This document shows, one piece after another, positions 1-9,404 of a stretch of 44,120 nt of DNA. Made by a program: the position numbers and the translations under genes. The DNA is from Methanoregulaceae archaeon (lineage in GTDB: Archaea > Halobacteriota > Methanomicrobia > Methanomicrobiales > Methanospirillaceae): assembly GCA_021371995.1 (NCBI GenBank), contig JAJFVA010000024.1, positions 1 through 44,120 of the forward strand. The letters are read 5' to 3'. The stretch's first letter is position 1; each line of letters starts with the position of its first letter. The notes beneath the pieces are model-generated. The model saw only the letters and a list, made by a program, of their open reading frames with translations, was not told the origin of the DNA and did no database searches.

Positions 1-600
1 AGCGGACAGGTACCAATCATAGTTCCCGAAGGCATGGTATCCCCACGGGTTTATTGAGGTATCGGCAAACCAGACGAGCCGCATACCGTCGGAATACCCT
101 GAGTCCGGGTAATTGCCATTCATGTACCAGGTAAGACCAATTGGGCCTTCCCGGGACGAGTAGCCATATACATTCTCATAGGCGAACCACTTGAAGAATC
201 CGTCAGAGGAGAGGATCTTGACTTCTTCCCCGGGAGACATCCCTCCCACGAGATCACAGAGGTCTTTTATGTTGGTTCCCTTCACGGCACCCATGTCTTT
301 CGTATCGACATTGGTGTCCTCCTCAGGGTTCCAGCGCAGCTCCTGCTCCAGAGTCTCGTTCGCATCATCGATGAAAACCGGGCCCTGGTGATAGTAATGC
401 GTGGTTCCATCTCCGAGGACAGGCAGGTTCGCCTCCATCCATGTGTAATTGACCGTCGTCTGGTTGAGGATGGTGGTCCCGTCACTCGCGTATTTCACGA
501 TCTGTACCGATGTGGTCGCTGCCATCGCGGGCGCGACCATGCATACCGCAAGTAACAGAATTGCGGTAACCAGGAAAAATTTTCGATAATTAGCAGTCAT
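1..600 (-). CDS. Secreted protein, oxyanion-cluster paralogue family (3' part outside window)
   Basis: Reading frame open from an ATG at 600 to the window edge, so only the first 200 residues are seen. Residues 1-27 are a signal peptide ending in a typical AMA site. The mature part has the family hallmarks shared with the genes at 3295-6456, 9928-10776 and 10773-11621: a WMEANLPV segment, THYYHQGPVF, a W-P-E-E-D-T-N-V stretch, KDMGAVKGT, DLCDLVGGM, DGFFKWFAYENVY, and GMRLVWFADTS followed by NPWGYHAFG. A GGAG ribosome-binding site lies 11 bases before the start. The DLCDLVGG and DGF segments resemble the sulfite-oxidase-type fold of the protein at 9365-9931, so a distant relation is inferred. 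No metal-ligand cysteine is visible. Function unknown; it probably acts on the outer face of the membrane. Confidence 0.8.
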   Translation of the reverse strand, partial: MTANYRKFFLVTAILLLAVCMVAPAMAATTSVQIVKYASDGTTILNQTTVNYTWMEANLPVLGDGTTHYYHQGPVFIDDANETLEQELRWNPEEDTNVDTKDMGAVKGTNIKDLCDLVGGMSPGEEVKILSSDGFFKWFAYENVYGYSSREGPIGLTWYMNGNYPDSGYSDGMRLVWFADTSINPWGYHAFGNYDWYLSA

Positions 601-626
601 TGTAAGCAGCACTCCTTTCTTCAATG

Positions 627-642
627 ATTTTGTTAACTAAAT
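627..642. promoter_or_regulatory. Palindromic AT-rich element upstream of the 600(-) gene
   Basis: The 16 bases read ATTT-t-GTTAAC-t-AAAT, a palindrome broken only at one symmetric pair. The core GTTAACTAAATT is also found at 11710-11721, upstream of the coupled operon that carries paralogues of this gene. It sits 27-42 bases before the ATG, so it could be an operator or overlap the core promoter. A weaker relative, ATTAACTCAAT, lies near 712-722. The role is inferred from the shared sequence only. Confidence 0.35.
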
Positions 643-747
643 TTGTTTGAGGAGTGTCTTCTTATCCAGAAAATAAGAATGTTTCTTTTTGGATTTAATA
701 AAATAGATTAAATTAACTCAATAAATAGAAGTGGATTCAAACGCTGT

Positions 748-3159
748 TTAGTGGCTTGCCAGCAGCTTCTGGTACAGGACGACGACATCGTCGTAATCGA
801 TCCGGCCGTTCTTGTTGGAATCATAGGGCTCGATACCGACATCGGCCTGGTCACGGATCCACTGCATGTTCTCATAGTAGATCACGACATCGTCGTAGTC
901 CAGCCTGCCATTGCCGTTGATGTCCTCGTAGAGGTTATCACCATCGGGATCGGTAGGTTCGTTGGTCTGGCCCGGGAAGGGCTTGACATACGAGGTGACC
1001 TGGATGTAATCGGTTTTTATCTCGGTGTCCGAGCTGTAGGTGTTCTCCACCGTGAGGTTTACCGTGTAATTGCCCGGTGCGGTATACGACGTCCCCGGGT
1101 TCTGGAGCGTGCTATCCACGACCCCGTTGTTGTCGAAGTCCCATGACCAGAGCGACCCTGGCGGCACGCCGGTCGAGAGATCGGTGAAGGCCACGTACAG
1201 GGGCCGGGTAAGGGAGGCTCGTCCGGAGGTGACGTTCGCTTCGAAATCAGCAGCCAGGGGGATGTACACCACGATTTCTCCGGAAGTAACTTCGGGTGTG
1301 ATCGAAGCCCCTCCGTCCGCGTCCATATTCACATTGGTTATGCTGATTCCACTGGTCCCGGTGGTATCGGCCCGGACGGTTATGGTGGCAAGGAGGGTGC
1401 TCCCTGCTCCCGGTTCGACCAGTCTGCCACTATCAACGCCGCTCAACCGGAGTGAGGCCGCCGGAGCCTGGGGGGTGGTATTGTTGAATGCCGCCCAGCC
1501 GGGATACTGGACTCCTACGAACTCAGCGATAGAGTGATTATCGATCGTGACCCAGAGGTCATACCCTGCAAGTCCATCGGGAAGTGATGAGACCCGCATT
1601 TCGTATTCGACGGTCGTACCGTTTTCCACCGGCTGTGAGAACGGTGTAAGGTATACCGTCTGGTCACCCTGTGGTGGTTCGGTGACGGTGATGCAGTCCG
1701 TCTTCACTTCTGAATCGCTGCCGGCCACATTTGTGACGGTGAGATTAACGGTGTAGGTGCCGGAGGAACCGTAGGTGAATGATGGGTTCTTTTCTGTGGA
1801 GTCAACCGTTCCATCGTTTTCGAAGTCCCAGGCCCATGATGCGGGTGTACCGGTCGATTCATCGGAAAAGTGGACGGTCAGCGGGGCAGTACCTGACTGC
1901 ACATCGGAGTTGAACGTTGCAACAGGCACTCCTCGCAGGCTTATCACAACCGTCTCGAATATCGTTCCGGGCGGGTACACGGTGGTGACAGCCTTCAGAT
2001 CGGTTGATACATCAGCGACCCGAATTACCTCGGCAGTGGCCCTTTGCCGGGTGGGATCGACGGTCACCCTGATGTAGGCCAGCGAATATTCAAGGCTGTT
2101 CTGGGAATACTCGGCCCTCGGATATGCAAGGTTGTACGCAGGTCCGCCGCCAGTGCCGGCCACGAAGTACGTGGTATTGTTGACCAGAAATCGTTCGTAG
2201 GCATGAACATGCCCGTTGAATACCGCGAGGACATTATTTTCATTGAACTCGTCCTCCCATTCGTCCCTGATGTTCTCATAACCGCCAAAATGGTTCCGCT
2301 CCGATGTATACGGGGGATGATGGAACGAGACAAATTTGAAGGGCTTTTCTGTCTGGAGATCCTGTGCAAGCCAGCCGCTCTGTACAGGAAAATCCGGCCA
2401 TGCCCAGCTGTTGCTGTCAAGAATGGACACATGCACATCTCCGCAGTCGAACGAGTAGTACTGCGGAACCCCGTATGCCTGGTAGTAATTGGAGTTGTTG
2501 GCATCATGGTTTCCAAGCGCCGGGAAGACCGTCATGTTAGCCATCATGGTGGCGCCAGCAGCAAAGTAGCGATCCCAGTCGGAGAGGTTTGCGGCATCGT
2601 TCACCAGGTCGCCCGAGTGCAGTACAAACGCCACATCCGGTTCCTGTGCTATCCGATCCGCGACAAGCTTGTGCCGCTCCAGCTGACTAAGGGTGGGCAG
2701 CTGGTCCTGCGTATCGCTTAACATCACGAAAGTAATCGGGCCGCTCTCCGGAAATGTTCTGAAGTGGTAGTCCCCCGATGCCTGACCACTAGAGAGGATA
2801 CGATAATGGTAGAGGGTGCCTGGCGACAGGTGATTGAGCCGGACATGGTGGAGATTGGTATTGACAGAATCGGTTGCATTCCGGTCATATGAGGAGTGCA
2901 CTGCATAATAGTCATCCGTTGCGTATTCGATCACCAGGGTCGTCGGCATTTCGGTCTTCGCATTGAGGACTGTCGATGTTGTCGTCGTCCCGGTAAGGTA
3001 CGAGCCCCATAAAGGGGCTGGTGCTGAATCTGACATACCCGGGCAGATTAGGAAGAGAAGAAGGAAACAGATCGCAGGGAGCAGCCGTCTCCTGGCCTTT
3101 ATTCGGCTACCTCTTCGCGCCGGGTTCAAACCCTTTTCACCTTTTCGGACATGCCACAT
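748..3159 (-). CDS. Secreted calcineurin-like phosphoesterase with PKD, cohesin-like and dockerin-like domains
   Basis: Protein of 803 residues. After a signal peptide comes a purple-acid-phosphatase-type Fn3 domain (about 50-135). A metallophosphoesterase domain (about 140-400) follows, with the metal-binding motifs SDTQD, SGDLV, GNHD, FHHPPY and NGHVHAYER. Then a PKD domain (about 415-500, WAWDFENDG), a beta-rich segment resembling cohesins (about 505-640), and a second PKD domain (about 645-730, WSWDFDNNG). The C-terminus is a duplicated EF-hand-like segment (DINGNGRLDYDD and DSNKNGRIDYDD), typical of dockerins. It should act outside the cell as a phosphatase or nucleotidase; the substrate is unknown. 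The start is uncertain: the ATG at 3159 has no clear Shine-Dalgarno, while a TTG at 3129 is preceded by AGGTGA at 7 bases and gives a more ordinary signal peptide. A TTAAGTAAATTATA element lies at 3233-3246 upstream. Confidence 0.88.
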   Translation of the reverse strand: MWHVRKGEKGLNPARRGSRIKARRRLLPAICFLLLFLICPGMSDSAPAPLWGSYLTGTTTTSTVLNAKTEMPTTLVIEYATDDYYAVHSSYDRNATDSVNTNLHHVRLNHLSPGTLYHYRILSSGQASGDYHFRTFPESGPITFVMLSDTQDQLPTLSQLERHKLVADRIAQEPDVAFVLHSGDLVNDAANLSDWDRYFAAGATMMANMTVFPALGNHDANNSNYYQAYGVPQYYSFDCGDVHVSILDSNSWAWPDFPVQSGWLAQDLQTEKPFKFVSFHHPPYTSERNHFGGYENIRDEWEDEFNENNVLAVFNGHVHAYERFLVNNTTYFVAGTGGGPAYNLAYPRAEYSQNSLEYSLAYIRVTVDPTRQRATAEVIRVADVSTDLKAVTTVYPPGTIFETVVISLRGVPVATFNSDVQSGTAPLTVHFSDESTGTPASWAWDFENDGTVDSTEKNPSFTYGSSGTYTVNLTVTNVAGSDSEVKTDCITVTEPPQGDQTVYLTPFSQPVENGTTVEYEMRVSSLPDGLAGYDLWVTIDNHSIAEFVGVQYPGWAAFNNTTPQAPAASLRLSGVDSGRLVEPGAGSTLLATITVRADTTGTSGISITNVNMDADGGASITPEVTSGEIVVYIPLAADFEANVTSGRASLTRPLYVAFTDLSTGVPPGSLWSWDFDNNGVVDSTLQNPGTSYTAPGNYTVNLTVENTYSSDTEIKTDYIQVTSYVKPFPGQTNEPTDPDGDNLYEDINGNGRLDYDDVVIYYENMQWIRDQADVGIEPYDSNKNGRIDYDDVVVLYQKLLASH

Positions 3160-3294
3160 CCCAATTCAAAAATATCCCGTGAAGCTATCTGAAGGTTCGA
3201 TGAGTGATAAATATTGCCATTTATTTTGGCTCTTAAGTAAATTATAAATAATTAATATCTGTTCCACAACCATGCCGACTATCACTGTTCCTTA

Positions 3295-6200
3295 TTAATT
3301 GAATACCACCGAATAGGTCCTCGTCTTACGTTGTTCCACGGTCGCATCAATGCCCCTTTTATCCTTCCCGTGGGTGAGGGTAACCTCCCAGACACCAAGG
3401 GGGATTCCATCAAGGGTGCAGGGGGTCACCTCGCCGGTCTTCAGACCCCTGAAGGAGACTGCTGCCCCGGAGGGATTGCTGGTGAGATGCAGTCCCCCGG
3501 AAGCATACCATTCCAGCGGGTACCGGACAGAGAACCCTCCCTTAGAACACTGGCTCCCGGCGATATGGATGAGTTCAGTCACCGGGATTCTTTCAGGGGC
3601 GGTGATTGATATGCGGTGATAGCCAGCCGATACGTTGGGGATGATGGCTGGGGTCAGGAGCCCGGTGCGGATGCCGTCAAGTAATATTTCTGCACCATCC
3701 GGGACACTCCCGACAGAGAGATTGCAGACCGGGGGATCATCCCGGGGAATGATGAACTGCCCGCTCTCGCGACTGCTTGCCGGAATGGTGAAGGAGAGGT
3801 AGGAAGAGTCATTGGTAATGGTGATGTATGCCGGGTTCCCTGCAACTTCGATCTGCCCGGGGACTCTCTTTACCGGGTAATAGCCGTTCACCGTGAATGA
3901 TTCACCTGCCCGGGAATCACTGGTGATGGTGAGTGAAGAGACGGTTACGGTATCCATCAGGTTGAACTCCACAGGGACAACGGCATCAGGAAATACCCAA
4001 GTCCGGACCGTCTGCCGGGCGGAATAACTGTTGGTGCCCACAGGAATTCCTGCCATGATGGTATGGAACCCTTCCTTCAAGGGGGTAACAAGGACCGGGG
4101 AACGGGTCGCGACCACGACTCCATCAATTCTGATCTCTGCCGTTTCAGGGTAGGAGGTGACGTAGACCCCGCCATGATGGGACCGGGCAGGCGCCGGCTC
4201 CGGAGAGTCGATCGTTTCAGGAAGGGGTACCAGGGGCATGAGGAGGACCTGGAGCTCTGCGGGTCCGGTGACCTCCTGCTCGAATGGCTGGCACCCGTCC
4301 TTTTCAACCCGGATCAAATGTGGTTCCCCGATTGCAACGTCAATTTCGCAGGTGGTCACCAGCCCGGTGGACTCATTATCCAGAAATACCATCGCCCCAT
4401 CCGGGGATGAGGATATCTGTATCCTGGATATAGCTGGGGTATCAGGGGCAGAAACTGCTGTATCATGCACCGGCACCACCGTTTCTGCGGGATAACAGGG
4501 TTCGGCAGGCTGGCCGGTTAGCTTCAGGAAGAGGTTAAAGAGCCAGCAGAGGAAATCTCCAAACGGATCGCTGCTTCTTGCTGCTCCACCCGGCACTACT
4601 TCCCGGGGAGCCGGTTCCAATCGGGGAGTCTCTGGTATTCTGGTGGTGGCAGGTTGCTCTGCCGTGGTGACCTCCTGGACCGGACCGGTGATATTCGCAG
4701 ATGGGGGTCTGGAACTGGTCATGAGAACTGCAACCCTGTTCGTCACGGGTGTTCCTGTGGTTGCAATATGGAGCCTGATACCGGCCGGACCAGGGGCAGG
4801 GAATCCTGAGATTTCGTGGACGATAAGCGGGCTGTCGCCGGGTACCACACGGACAGGAATCCCCCTGCCGTTGACATAGAACGTGAGATTCCCTTCCGCT
4901 GATTCGGGTGTCGTTCCGGTCAGGATGGTCACATTACCACCAGCCGATACCGGAATGTCACCGCTGAACTCCGCCAGGGTCATGGGTGTCTCCTGACCTG
5001 GTATCACCCCGATCAGGTCTGCCCCTTCAAAAATCCATACCCGGGTTTCAGTACCTCCCGGTTGTTCATATCCAGCGAGGAGCACCGCCCCTGCAACCGT
5101 GGAATTCCACGAAGGGCCATTCCCGCTCGAGAGGGTCCAAGTCCCGTTTTCAACCCTCTTCGGGACGTTGTACACCAGCGTTGTGGCATACAACCGGCCA
5201 TCGTCGCCCTCTTCGGAGTAGGAACGGACAGGGGCAAACTCATCATCACCATCGGAAACGAGGATCTCCGGCCGACTGCTGACACCAGGATCTGCACTGC
5301 TTGAATCGAGGAAGACGTAGAGCCGGACTATGGCAGGATCCTGGGCAGCGGTGCCGGTATCAAAGGTGAAGATGTGTTCCTTTCCTCCCCAGAGTCTGAA
5401 GGGATCTGTGCCTGAAGGGAGGAGGATGAACGTTCCATTGATCTGCAGGTCCTCTGCTGCCGACAACTGGCCACCGGCGAGTGCTTCCTGGTCTGTGCCA
5501 GGGATGATGCCCGTGGTTCCTCCGTCACCAGAACCGGAATCCCCGCCGCCCTGGGCAGCCGGCTCCAGCTCAAAACTGACCTGCACTGTTGTCCCGGAAA
5601 TAACTTCCACGTCCTCCTCATCAGGAGTGAGATATCCGCTCTTCCGGACGGTGAGGGAGTAGTATCCTTCGGAAAGCTCCCCGAGAGTACAGGGAGTATC
5701 ATCTCCTGTATCGACACCGTCAAGGTAGACCCGGGCTCCTGGCGGATTCGATGTAACCCCGATCAATCCCTGGGACTCACGGCTGGACCAGATCTGGATT
5801 TCGGAAACGTACATTACTGAAAGGCCGGTTGTTGTCGGATAAGCCTCCCCCCCTTGGTAATAATAATACCAGTACTCCTCGGCTGCAGATTCATGCCAGT
5901 CCCACAATCCGAATGTGTGGATACCCCAGGGATTGGTGGATGTGTCGGCAAAGAATATCAGCCGCATGCCTTCGGTATACTGCGGGACATAAGACTGGTT
6001 GGCATGGTACCAGGTGATGACCATGATCCCCTGACGGGATGGGGGCTCGTAGACATTTTCATATGCGAAGGTCTTTGAAAATCCATCCAAAGCCCGCAGG
6101 GTGACCGTATCCCCGGCCTCCATGCCGCCAACCAGGTCGCAGAGGTCGCGGAGATCGGTTCCCTTCACCGCCCCCATATCCTTCTCAAGCACATTGGAAT

Positions 6201-6456
6201 CTTCTTCAGGGTTCCAGCGGTCATCAGGATTGTCCACGAAGACCGGTCCCTGGTGGTAGTAATGGGTGGCGCCATCACCCTTCACCGGGAGGTGCTGCTC
6301 CATCCAGCGATAGTCAACCGTGGTCTCATTGAGGATTGTATAGCCGTCTGCCGCATAGAGGACGATATGCACCTGGGTTGAGGCTCCGGTGACAGGGGCC
6401 ATAAGGATGATAAGGGAGAGCAGAATACAGAGGGTCCAGGAAATTCCGCTTTTCAT
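3295..6456 (-). CDS. Large secreted PEGA-domain protein with N-terminal oxyanion-cluster domain
   Basis: Protein of 1053 residues, last gene of the coupled operon; its ATG overlaps the wtpC stop as ATGA. Residues 1-25 are a signal peptide. Residues 26-225 are the same domain as the genes at 1-600, 9928 and 10773 (THYYHQGPVF, KDMGAVKGT, GMRLIFFADTS). About 230-300 is a first PEGA domain (GVTSNPPGARVYLDGVDTG). About 330-620 is a beta-rich region with features of methanogen surface proteins that I cannot assign firmly. After a Thr/Pro-rich linker there are about four further PEGA-like repeats up to the C-terminus, with the hallmark S-P-D-G-A-x-V/I-x-L-D-x-x-x-T-G. PEGA domains are beta modules of archaeal and bacterial surface proteins. 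I see no C-terminal membrane anchor. The operon suggests a role linked to oxyanion uptake at the cell surface; this is inference. Confidence 0.88.
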   Translation of the reverse strand: MKSGISWTLCILLSLIILMAPVTGASTQVHIVLYAADGYTILNETTVDYRWMEQHLPVKGDGATHYYHQGPVFVDNPDDRWNPEEDSNVLEKDMGAVKGTDLRDLCDLVGGMEAGDTVTLRALDGFSKTFAYENVYEPPSRQGIMVITWYHANQSYVPQYTEGMRLIFFADTSTNPWGIHTFGLWDWHESAAEEYWYYYYQGGEAYPTTTGLSVMYVSEIQIWSSRESQGLIGVTSNPPGARVYLDGVDTGDDTPCTLGELSEGYYSLTVRKSGYLTPDEEDVEVISGTTVQVSFELEPAAQGGGDSGSGDGGTTGIIPGTDQEALAGGQLSAAEDLQINGTFILLPSGTDPFRLWGGKEHIFTFDTGTAAQDPAIVRLYVFLDSSSADPGVSSRPEILVSDGDDEFAPVRSYSEEGDDGRLYATTLVYNVPKRVENGTWTLSSGNGPSWNSTVAGAVLLAGYEQPGGTETRVWIFEGADLIGVIPGQETPMTLAEFSGDIPVSAGGNVTILTGTTPESAEGNLTFYVNGRGIPVRVVPGDSPLIVHEISGFPAPGPAGIRLHIATTGTPVTNRVAVLMTSSRPPSANITGPVQEVTTAEQPATTRIPETPRLEPAPREVVPGGAARSSDPFGDFLCWLFNLFLKLTGQPAEPCYPAETVVPVHDTAVSAPDTPAISRIQISSSPDGAMVFLDNESTGLVTTCEIDVAIGEPHLIRVEKDGCQPFEQEVTGPAELQVLLMPLVPLPETIDSPEPAPARSHHGGVYVTSYPETAEIRIDGVVVATRSPVLVTPLKEGFHTIMAGIPVGTNSYSARQTVRTWVFPDAVVPVEFNLMDTVTVSSLTITSDSRAGESFTVNGYYPVKRVPGQIEVAGNPAYITITNDSSYLSFTIPASSRESGQFIIPRDDPPVCNLSVGSVPDGAEILLDGIRTGLLTPAIIPNVSAGYHRISITAPERIPVTELIHIAGSQCSKGGFSVRYPLEWYASGGLHLTSNPSGAAVSFRGLKTGEVTPCTLDGIPLGVWEVTLTHGKDKRGIDATVEQRKTRTYSVVFN

Positions 6457-7550
6457 GAACGCACCACTCCGTTAACATGCTCTCCTGCAAGCGGGATGAG
6501 ATGCACGTCTTCCGGGGCTATCGAGACTCTCACCTTTTCTCCCGGCTGATATCCACGATCTGGCCAGATATGGCGGGGAATTTCGATGATGAGCGGGAAG
6601 GGGCCGTCAAACCGGAGCCGGGTCCCCTGGTCGGTCGCAATGAGGGAGACCACCTGTCCTTCAATAATGTTTAAAGAACCATTTCGAGGAATGTCGGTCC
6701 GGGAAAGAGAGATATCATTGGCCCTGATACAGGCGAGGCAGGAGGTGTATACCGGAAATGAGCCATGGACAATGATGGCCACCCCGCCCACGATAAAAGG
6801 AGTCCCTTCACCATCTGCCGGTCCGGTCGTCCCCTCAAGCACGTTCTCGTATCCGGCAATGGAAGCAACCGTCCGGTGACCGGGACGCGAGAAGACCGTT
6901 GCCGGGAGGCCGGACTGGAGGACCACTCCCCTGTCCATGACCACAACCTGGTCAGCGAGCCGGTAGGCCTCTTCACGGTCGTGGCTCACCTGGAGGATGG
7001 TCAGGCCATACTCCCGCTGGAGGGCCTTTACCTCGTCCATGCAGGACGACCGAGTATCCGGGTCGAGCGCCGAGAAGGGTTCGTCAAGGAGGAGTGCGGA
7101 CGGCCGGGTGGCAAGGGCCCTGGCAAGGGCCACCCGCTGTTTCTCTCCCCCGGACAGTGACCCGGTATACCGTTCGGAAAGGGGGAGGAGCGAGAAGGAT
7201 GAGAGGAGGGTATGAACGGTCTCTTTGCGTTCAGCTGAGGGGACCCGTTTCATCTTCAATCCAAAAGAGATATTCTCTTCTACGGTCAGGTGCGGGAACA
7301 GGGAATAGTCCTGGTACACAAAACCGATACCCCGCATTTCCGGTGGGTACAGGCTGACATCCTGCCCATCGATAGTGATCTTCCCTTCACTGATAGTATG
7401 AAATCCGCCGATGGTCTCCAGCAGAAGAGTTTTTCCTGCGCCGGAAGGTCCCATGAGTACCGTGTAGGACTTTTCCGGCACTTCCAGTGACACTCCCATG
7501 AGCGAAAAGGTTCCCCGTTTGAGACTGACGCTGTCAACTCCGATCATCAT
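6453..7550 (-). CDS. wtpC: Tungstate/molybdate ABC transporter ATP-binding protein
   Basis: ATPase of the WtpABC/ModABC importer, about 365 residues from the ATG at 7550. It has Walker A GPSGAGKT (34-41), the Q-loop in YQDYSLFPHL, the ABC signature LSGGEKQR, Walker B ALLLDEP and the H-loop in VSHDREEA. A C-terminal TOBE-type beta domain (about 290-365) is usual in oxyanion importers. The open frame runs upstream to 7643, but that extension (MPRARPLPSC...) is just the wtpB coding strand in another frame. The family starts at MIGVDSV, so 7550 or 7547 is the start, with a GGGGTG ribosome-binding site just before it. It overlaps the end of wtpB by 14-17 bases and the next gene by 4. Substrate choice between tungstate and molybdate rests on WtpA. 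Confidence 0.9.
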   Translation of the reverse strand: MMIGVDSVSLKRGTFSLMGVSLEVPEKSYTVLMGPSGAGKTLLLETIGGFHTISEGKITIDGQDVSLYPPEMRGIGFVYQDYSLFPHLTVEENISFGLKMKRVPSAERKETVHTLLSSFSLLPLSERYTGSLSGGEKQRVALARALATRPSALLLDEPFSALDPDTRSSCMDEVKALQREYGLTILQVSHDREEAYRLADQVVVMDRGVVLQSGLPATVFSRPGHRTVASIAGYENVLEGTTGPADGEGTPFIVGGVAIIVHGSFPVYTSCLACIRANDISLSRTDIPRNGSLNIIEGQVVSLIATDQGTRLRFDGPFPLIIEIPRHIWPDRGYQPGEKVRVSIAPEDVHLIPLAGEHVNGVVRS

Positions 7551-8367
7551 ACACCCCGGCACGACGCGTAAGGAACCGGAAGATAAAGAACAGGACCAGG
7601 CAGAGCAGGATGAGCAGGAAGGCAATGGCCTGGCTCTCGGCAATTCCCCCGGTATTGAACCGGTAGTAGATCAGGGTCGAGATGACCACCGGGAAGTATG
7701 CGATCATAATCACGGCCGCAAACTCCCCGATTGCCCGCCCCCAGGCAAGGAGTGCCCCATAGAGGATATGGCGGGTGGTGAGGGGGAGGGGGACTGACAG
7801 AAACATCCTGATCCTTGATGCCCCCAGGCTCCGGGCAACGTTTTCGAGCTGGACCGGGACCCTGCCAAACCCCTCCCTCACGGCATTCACGTAGTAGGGG
7901 ATGGAGACAAAGACCATGGCGGCAACGATCCCGGGAAAAGCGTCCTCGAAGACCAGGCCGAGTTCCCCAAGCGGGGCTCCCAGCACTCCCCGTGACATGA
8001 AGAGGAGGTAGACCATGAGTCCTGCGACGGTATGCGGGAGCACGAGGGGGATATCCACCAGGGTTTCTACGAGGCCTTTATAGGGAGATTCGGAACGGCT
8101 GAGCGCGTAGGCGAGCGGCGTCCCGAGAAGGGCTAGGATCCCGACGGCACAGAACCCTGCAAGGAAGGTGACGAGGAAGGCCTGGAAGACCACGGGGTCT
8201 GCTGCCGCAGAGGCAAGGTACTCCGGGTTCCGCAGGACCGGGATCGCGATGACGAGGAGCGCAAGGACGATGACCCCGACAAGGATCATCCCCGGGATCC
8301 AGAAGGCGAGAAGGGAGTGCCCGGAAAACCACGGTCTCTTCCGATGAGAAAACTCGGGAGAACTCAT
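7534..8367 (-). CDS. wtpB: Tungstate/molybdate ABC transporter permease
   Basis: Membrane permease of 277 residues with about six transmembrane segments and the binding-protein-dependent transport fold. The cytoplasmic EAA-type loop is visible around residues 180-200 (ENVARSLGASRIRMF followed by LP), which docks on the ATPase. A characteristic RAIGEFAAVIMIAYFP segment follows. It starts inside the wtpA stop (ATGA, 8364-8367) and overlaps wtpC at its own end, so the three transporter genes are translated as a unit. Full family length and no defect seen. Confidence 0.92.
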   Translation of the reverse strand: MSSPEFSHRKRPWFSGHSLLAFWIPGMILVGVIVLALLVIAIPVLRNPEYLASAAADPVVFQAFLVTFLAGFCAVGILALLGTPLAYALSRSESPYKGLVETLVDIPLVLPHTVAGLMVYLLFMSRGVLGAPLGELGLVFEDAFPGIVAAMVFVSIPYYVNAVREGFGRVPVQLENVARSLGASRIRMFLSVPLPLTTRHILYGALLAWGRAIGEFAAVIMIAYFPVVISTLIYYRFNTGGIAESQAIAFLLILLCLVLFFIFRFLTRRAGVYDDRS

Positions 8368-9404
8368 GCAGCTGCCCCTTCTGCCAGGGGAGCCGGCCAG
8401 CCGGGTCGTCCCTTTGCCGATTCGCTCGCAATATAATCGATAAATTCACGGCCCAGCCCAGGATTGGGGGCATTGGCAGGGATCGTCATGGCGTATACGA
8501 TCGGCCGGCCGCTCCGCTGCTGTCCAATAGTGCTGAACCGGGGAAACCCGAGGACGACCGTGACGTCCCTGTACTGGCCGGCGTAGTCCGCAGACCCGAG
8601 GTTGATCGATGCCGGGAGAGTGACATAGGAGAGGTTCATCCCGTCGGCGACGCTCTTGTACTCGACGGCGTAATCGATCCCGCCTGCAGCCAGGAGCGAG
8701 AGAAGGTAGATGCTCCCGTCCCTTATCACGACCTTGTCGTCAGACGGGCGAATAATCTCGGGAAGGGCGATGGTCGTGGTTGTTCCGTTCGTTGAAACAT
8801 TGATTGTTGAGGGGAAGTGGTCAGCGATGACCTGTTCAAAGAGCGTAGGATCGCTATACTCTTTCTCGGCAAGCTGCATCACCATCAGCGCACGGTAGCC
8901 CGCAGCATCCAGCATAGGGTTTGAGAACCCCAGCCGGACACCGGGCCGGGCAATAACCTGATACCAGTTCTCCTGGTTGATTTCATCGTGATACCGGCTT
9001 TTGTTTGTATAGGCGATGACCATCTCGTTGGATGCAAAAGGGAGATACCAGTCAGTATAGTTCTTCCCCAAGTCTTCCATTGGACGGTACATGAGATCGG
9101 GGACAAGGGATTCGTCGGCTACGGCAATGACATCCGCTGCCCGGTGCAGGTCGGTGACCTGGCGGATGACCTGGATGCTCCCGTGCCCCTCTATCTGGAC
9201 ATCAACCCCGGGATGCACCGCTTCGAACTCCTTCTCAGCCTCTGCAAAGGGGGCAAGGAGGCTGCCGGCGGCAATAACCTTCAGCGGGATGGTCTGGGAA
9301 ACCCGATCAGAACACCCGGAAAAAAGGAGAATTCCGATGAGGACCAATGCCAATGCAATCGTTCTCAGTCCCGTATCTCGATCCGGTCCACCCATTTGAC
9401 CCAT
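8364..9404 (-). CDS. wtpA: Tungstate/molybdate-binding lipoprotein
   Basis: Periplasmic-type solute-binding protein of 346 residues. The signal peptide ends in a lipobox (LLFSGC), so it is probably lipid-anchored outside the membrane. The mature part follows the WtpA pattern: AAGSLLAPF near the N-terminus (oxyanion site), GSIQVIRQVTDL, ADVIAVADESLVP, WYLPFASNEMVIAYT, GFSNPMLDAAGYRALMVMQLAE and a C-terminal EFIDYI. This arrangement is much closer to archaeal WtpA than to bacterial ModA, hence tungstate or molybdate as ligand. The start may be the ATG at 9404 or at 9395; both overlap the end of the upstream lipoprotein gene, and GGGAG lies just before 9404. Confidence 0.92.
   Translation of the reverse strand: MGQMGGPDRDTGLRTIALALVLIGILLFSGCSDRVSQTIPLKVIAAGSLLAPFAEAEKEFEAVHPGVDVQIEGHGSIQVIRQVTDLHRAADVIAVADESLVPDLMYRPMEDLGKNYTDWYLPFASNEMVIAYTNKSRYHDEINQENWYQVIARPGVRLGFSNPMLDAAGYRALMVMQLAEKEYSDPTLFEQVIADHFPSTINVSTNGTTTTIALPEIIRPSDDKVVIRDGSIYLLSLLAAGGIDYAVEYKSVADGMNLSYVTLPASINLGSADYAGQYRDVTVVLGFPRFSTIGQQRSGRPIVYAMTIPANAPNPGLGREFIDYIASESAKGRPGWPAPLAEGAAA

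Noticed and set aside
2044-2721. 225-residue open frame antisense to the phosphoesterase
   Set aside because: It covers the metallophosphoesterase active-site region of the opposite strand; codon pattern fits a shadow.
7551-7643. Upstream extension of wtpC
   Set aside because: Translates the end of wtpB in another frame; the family begins at MIGVDSV.
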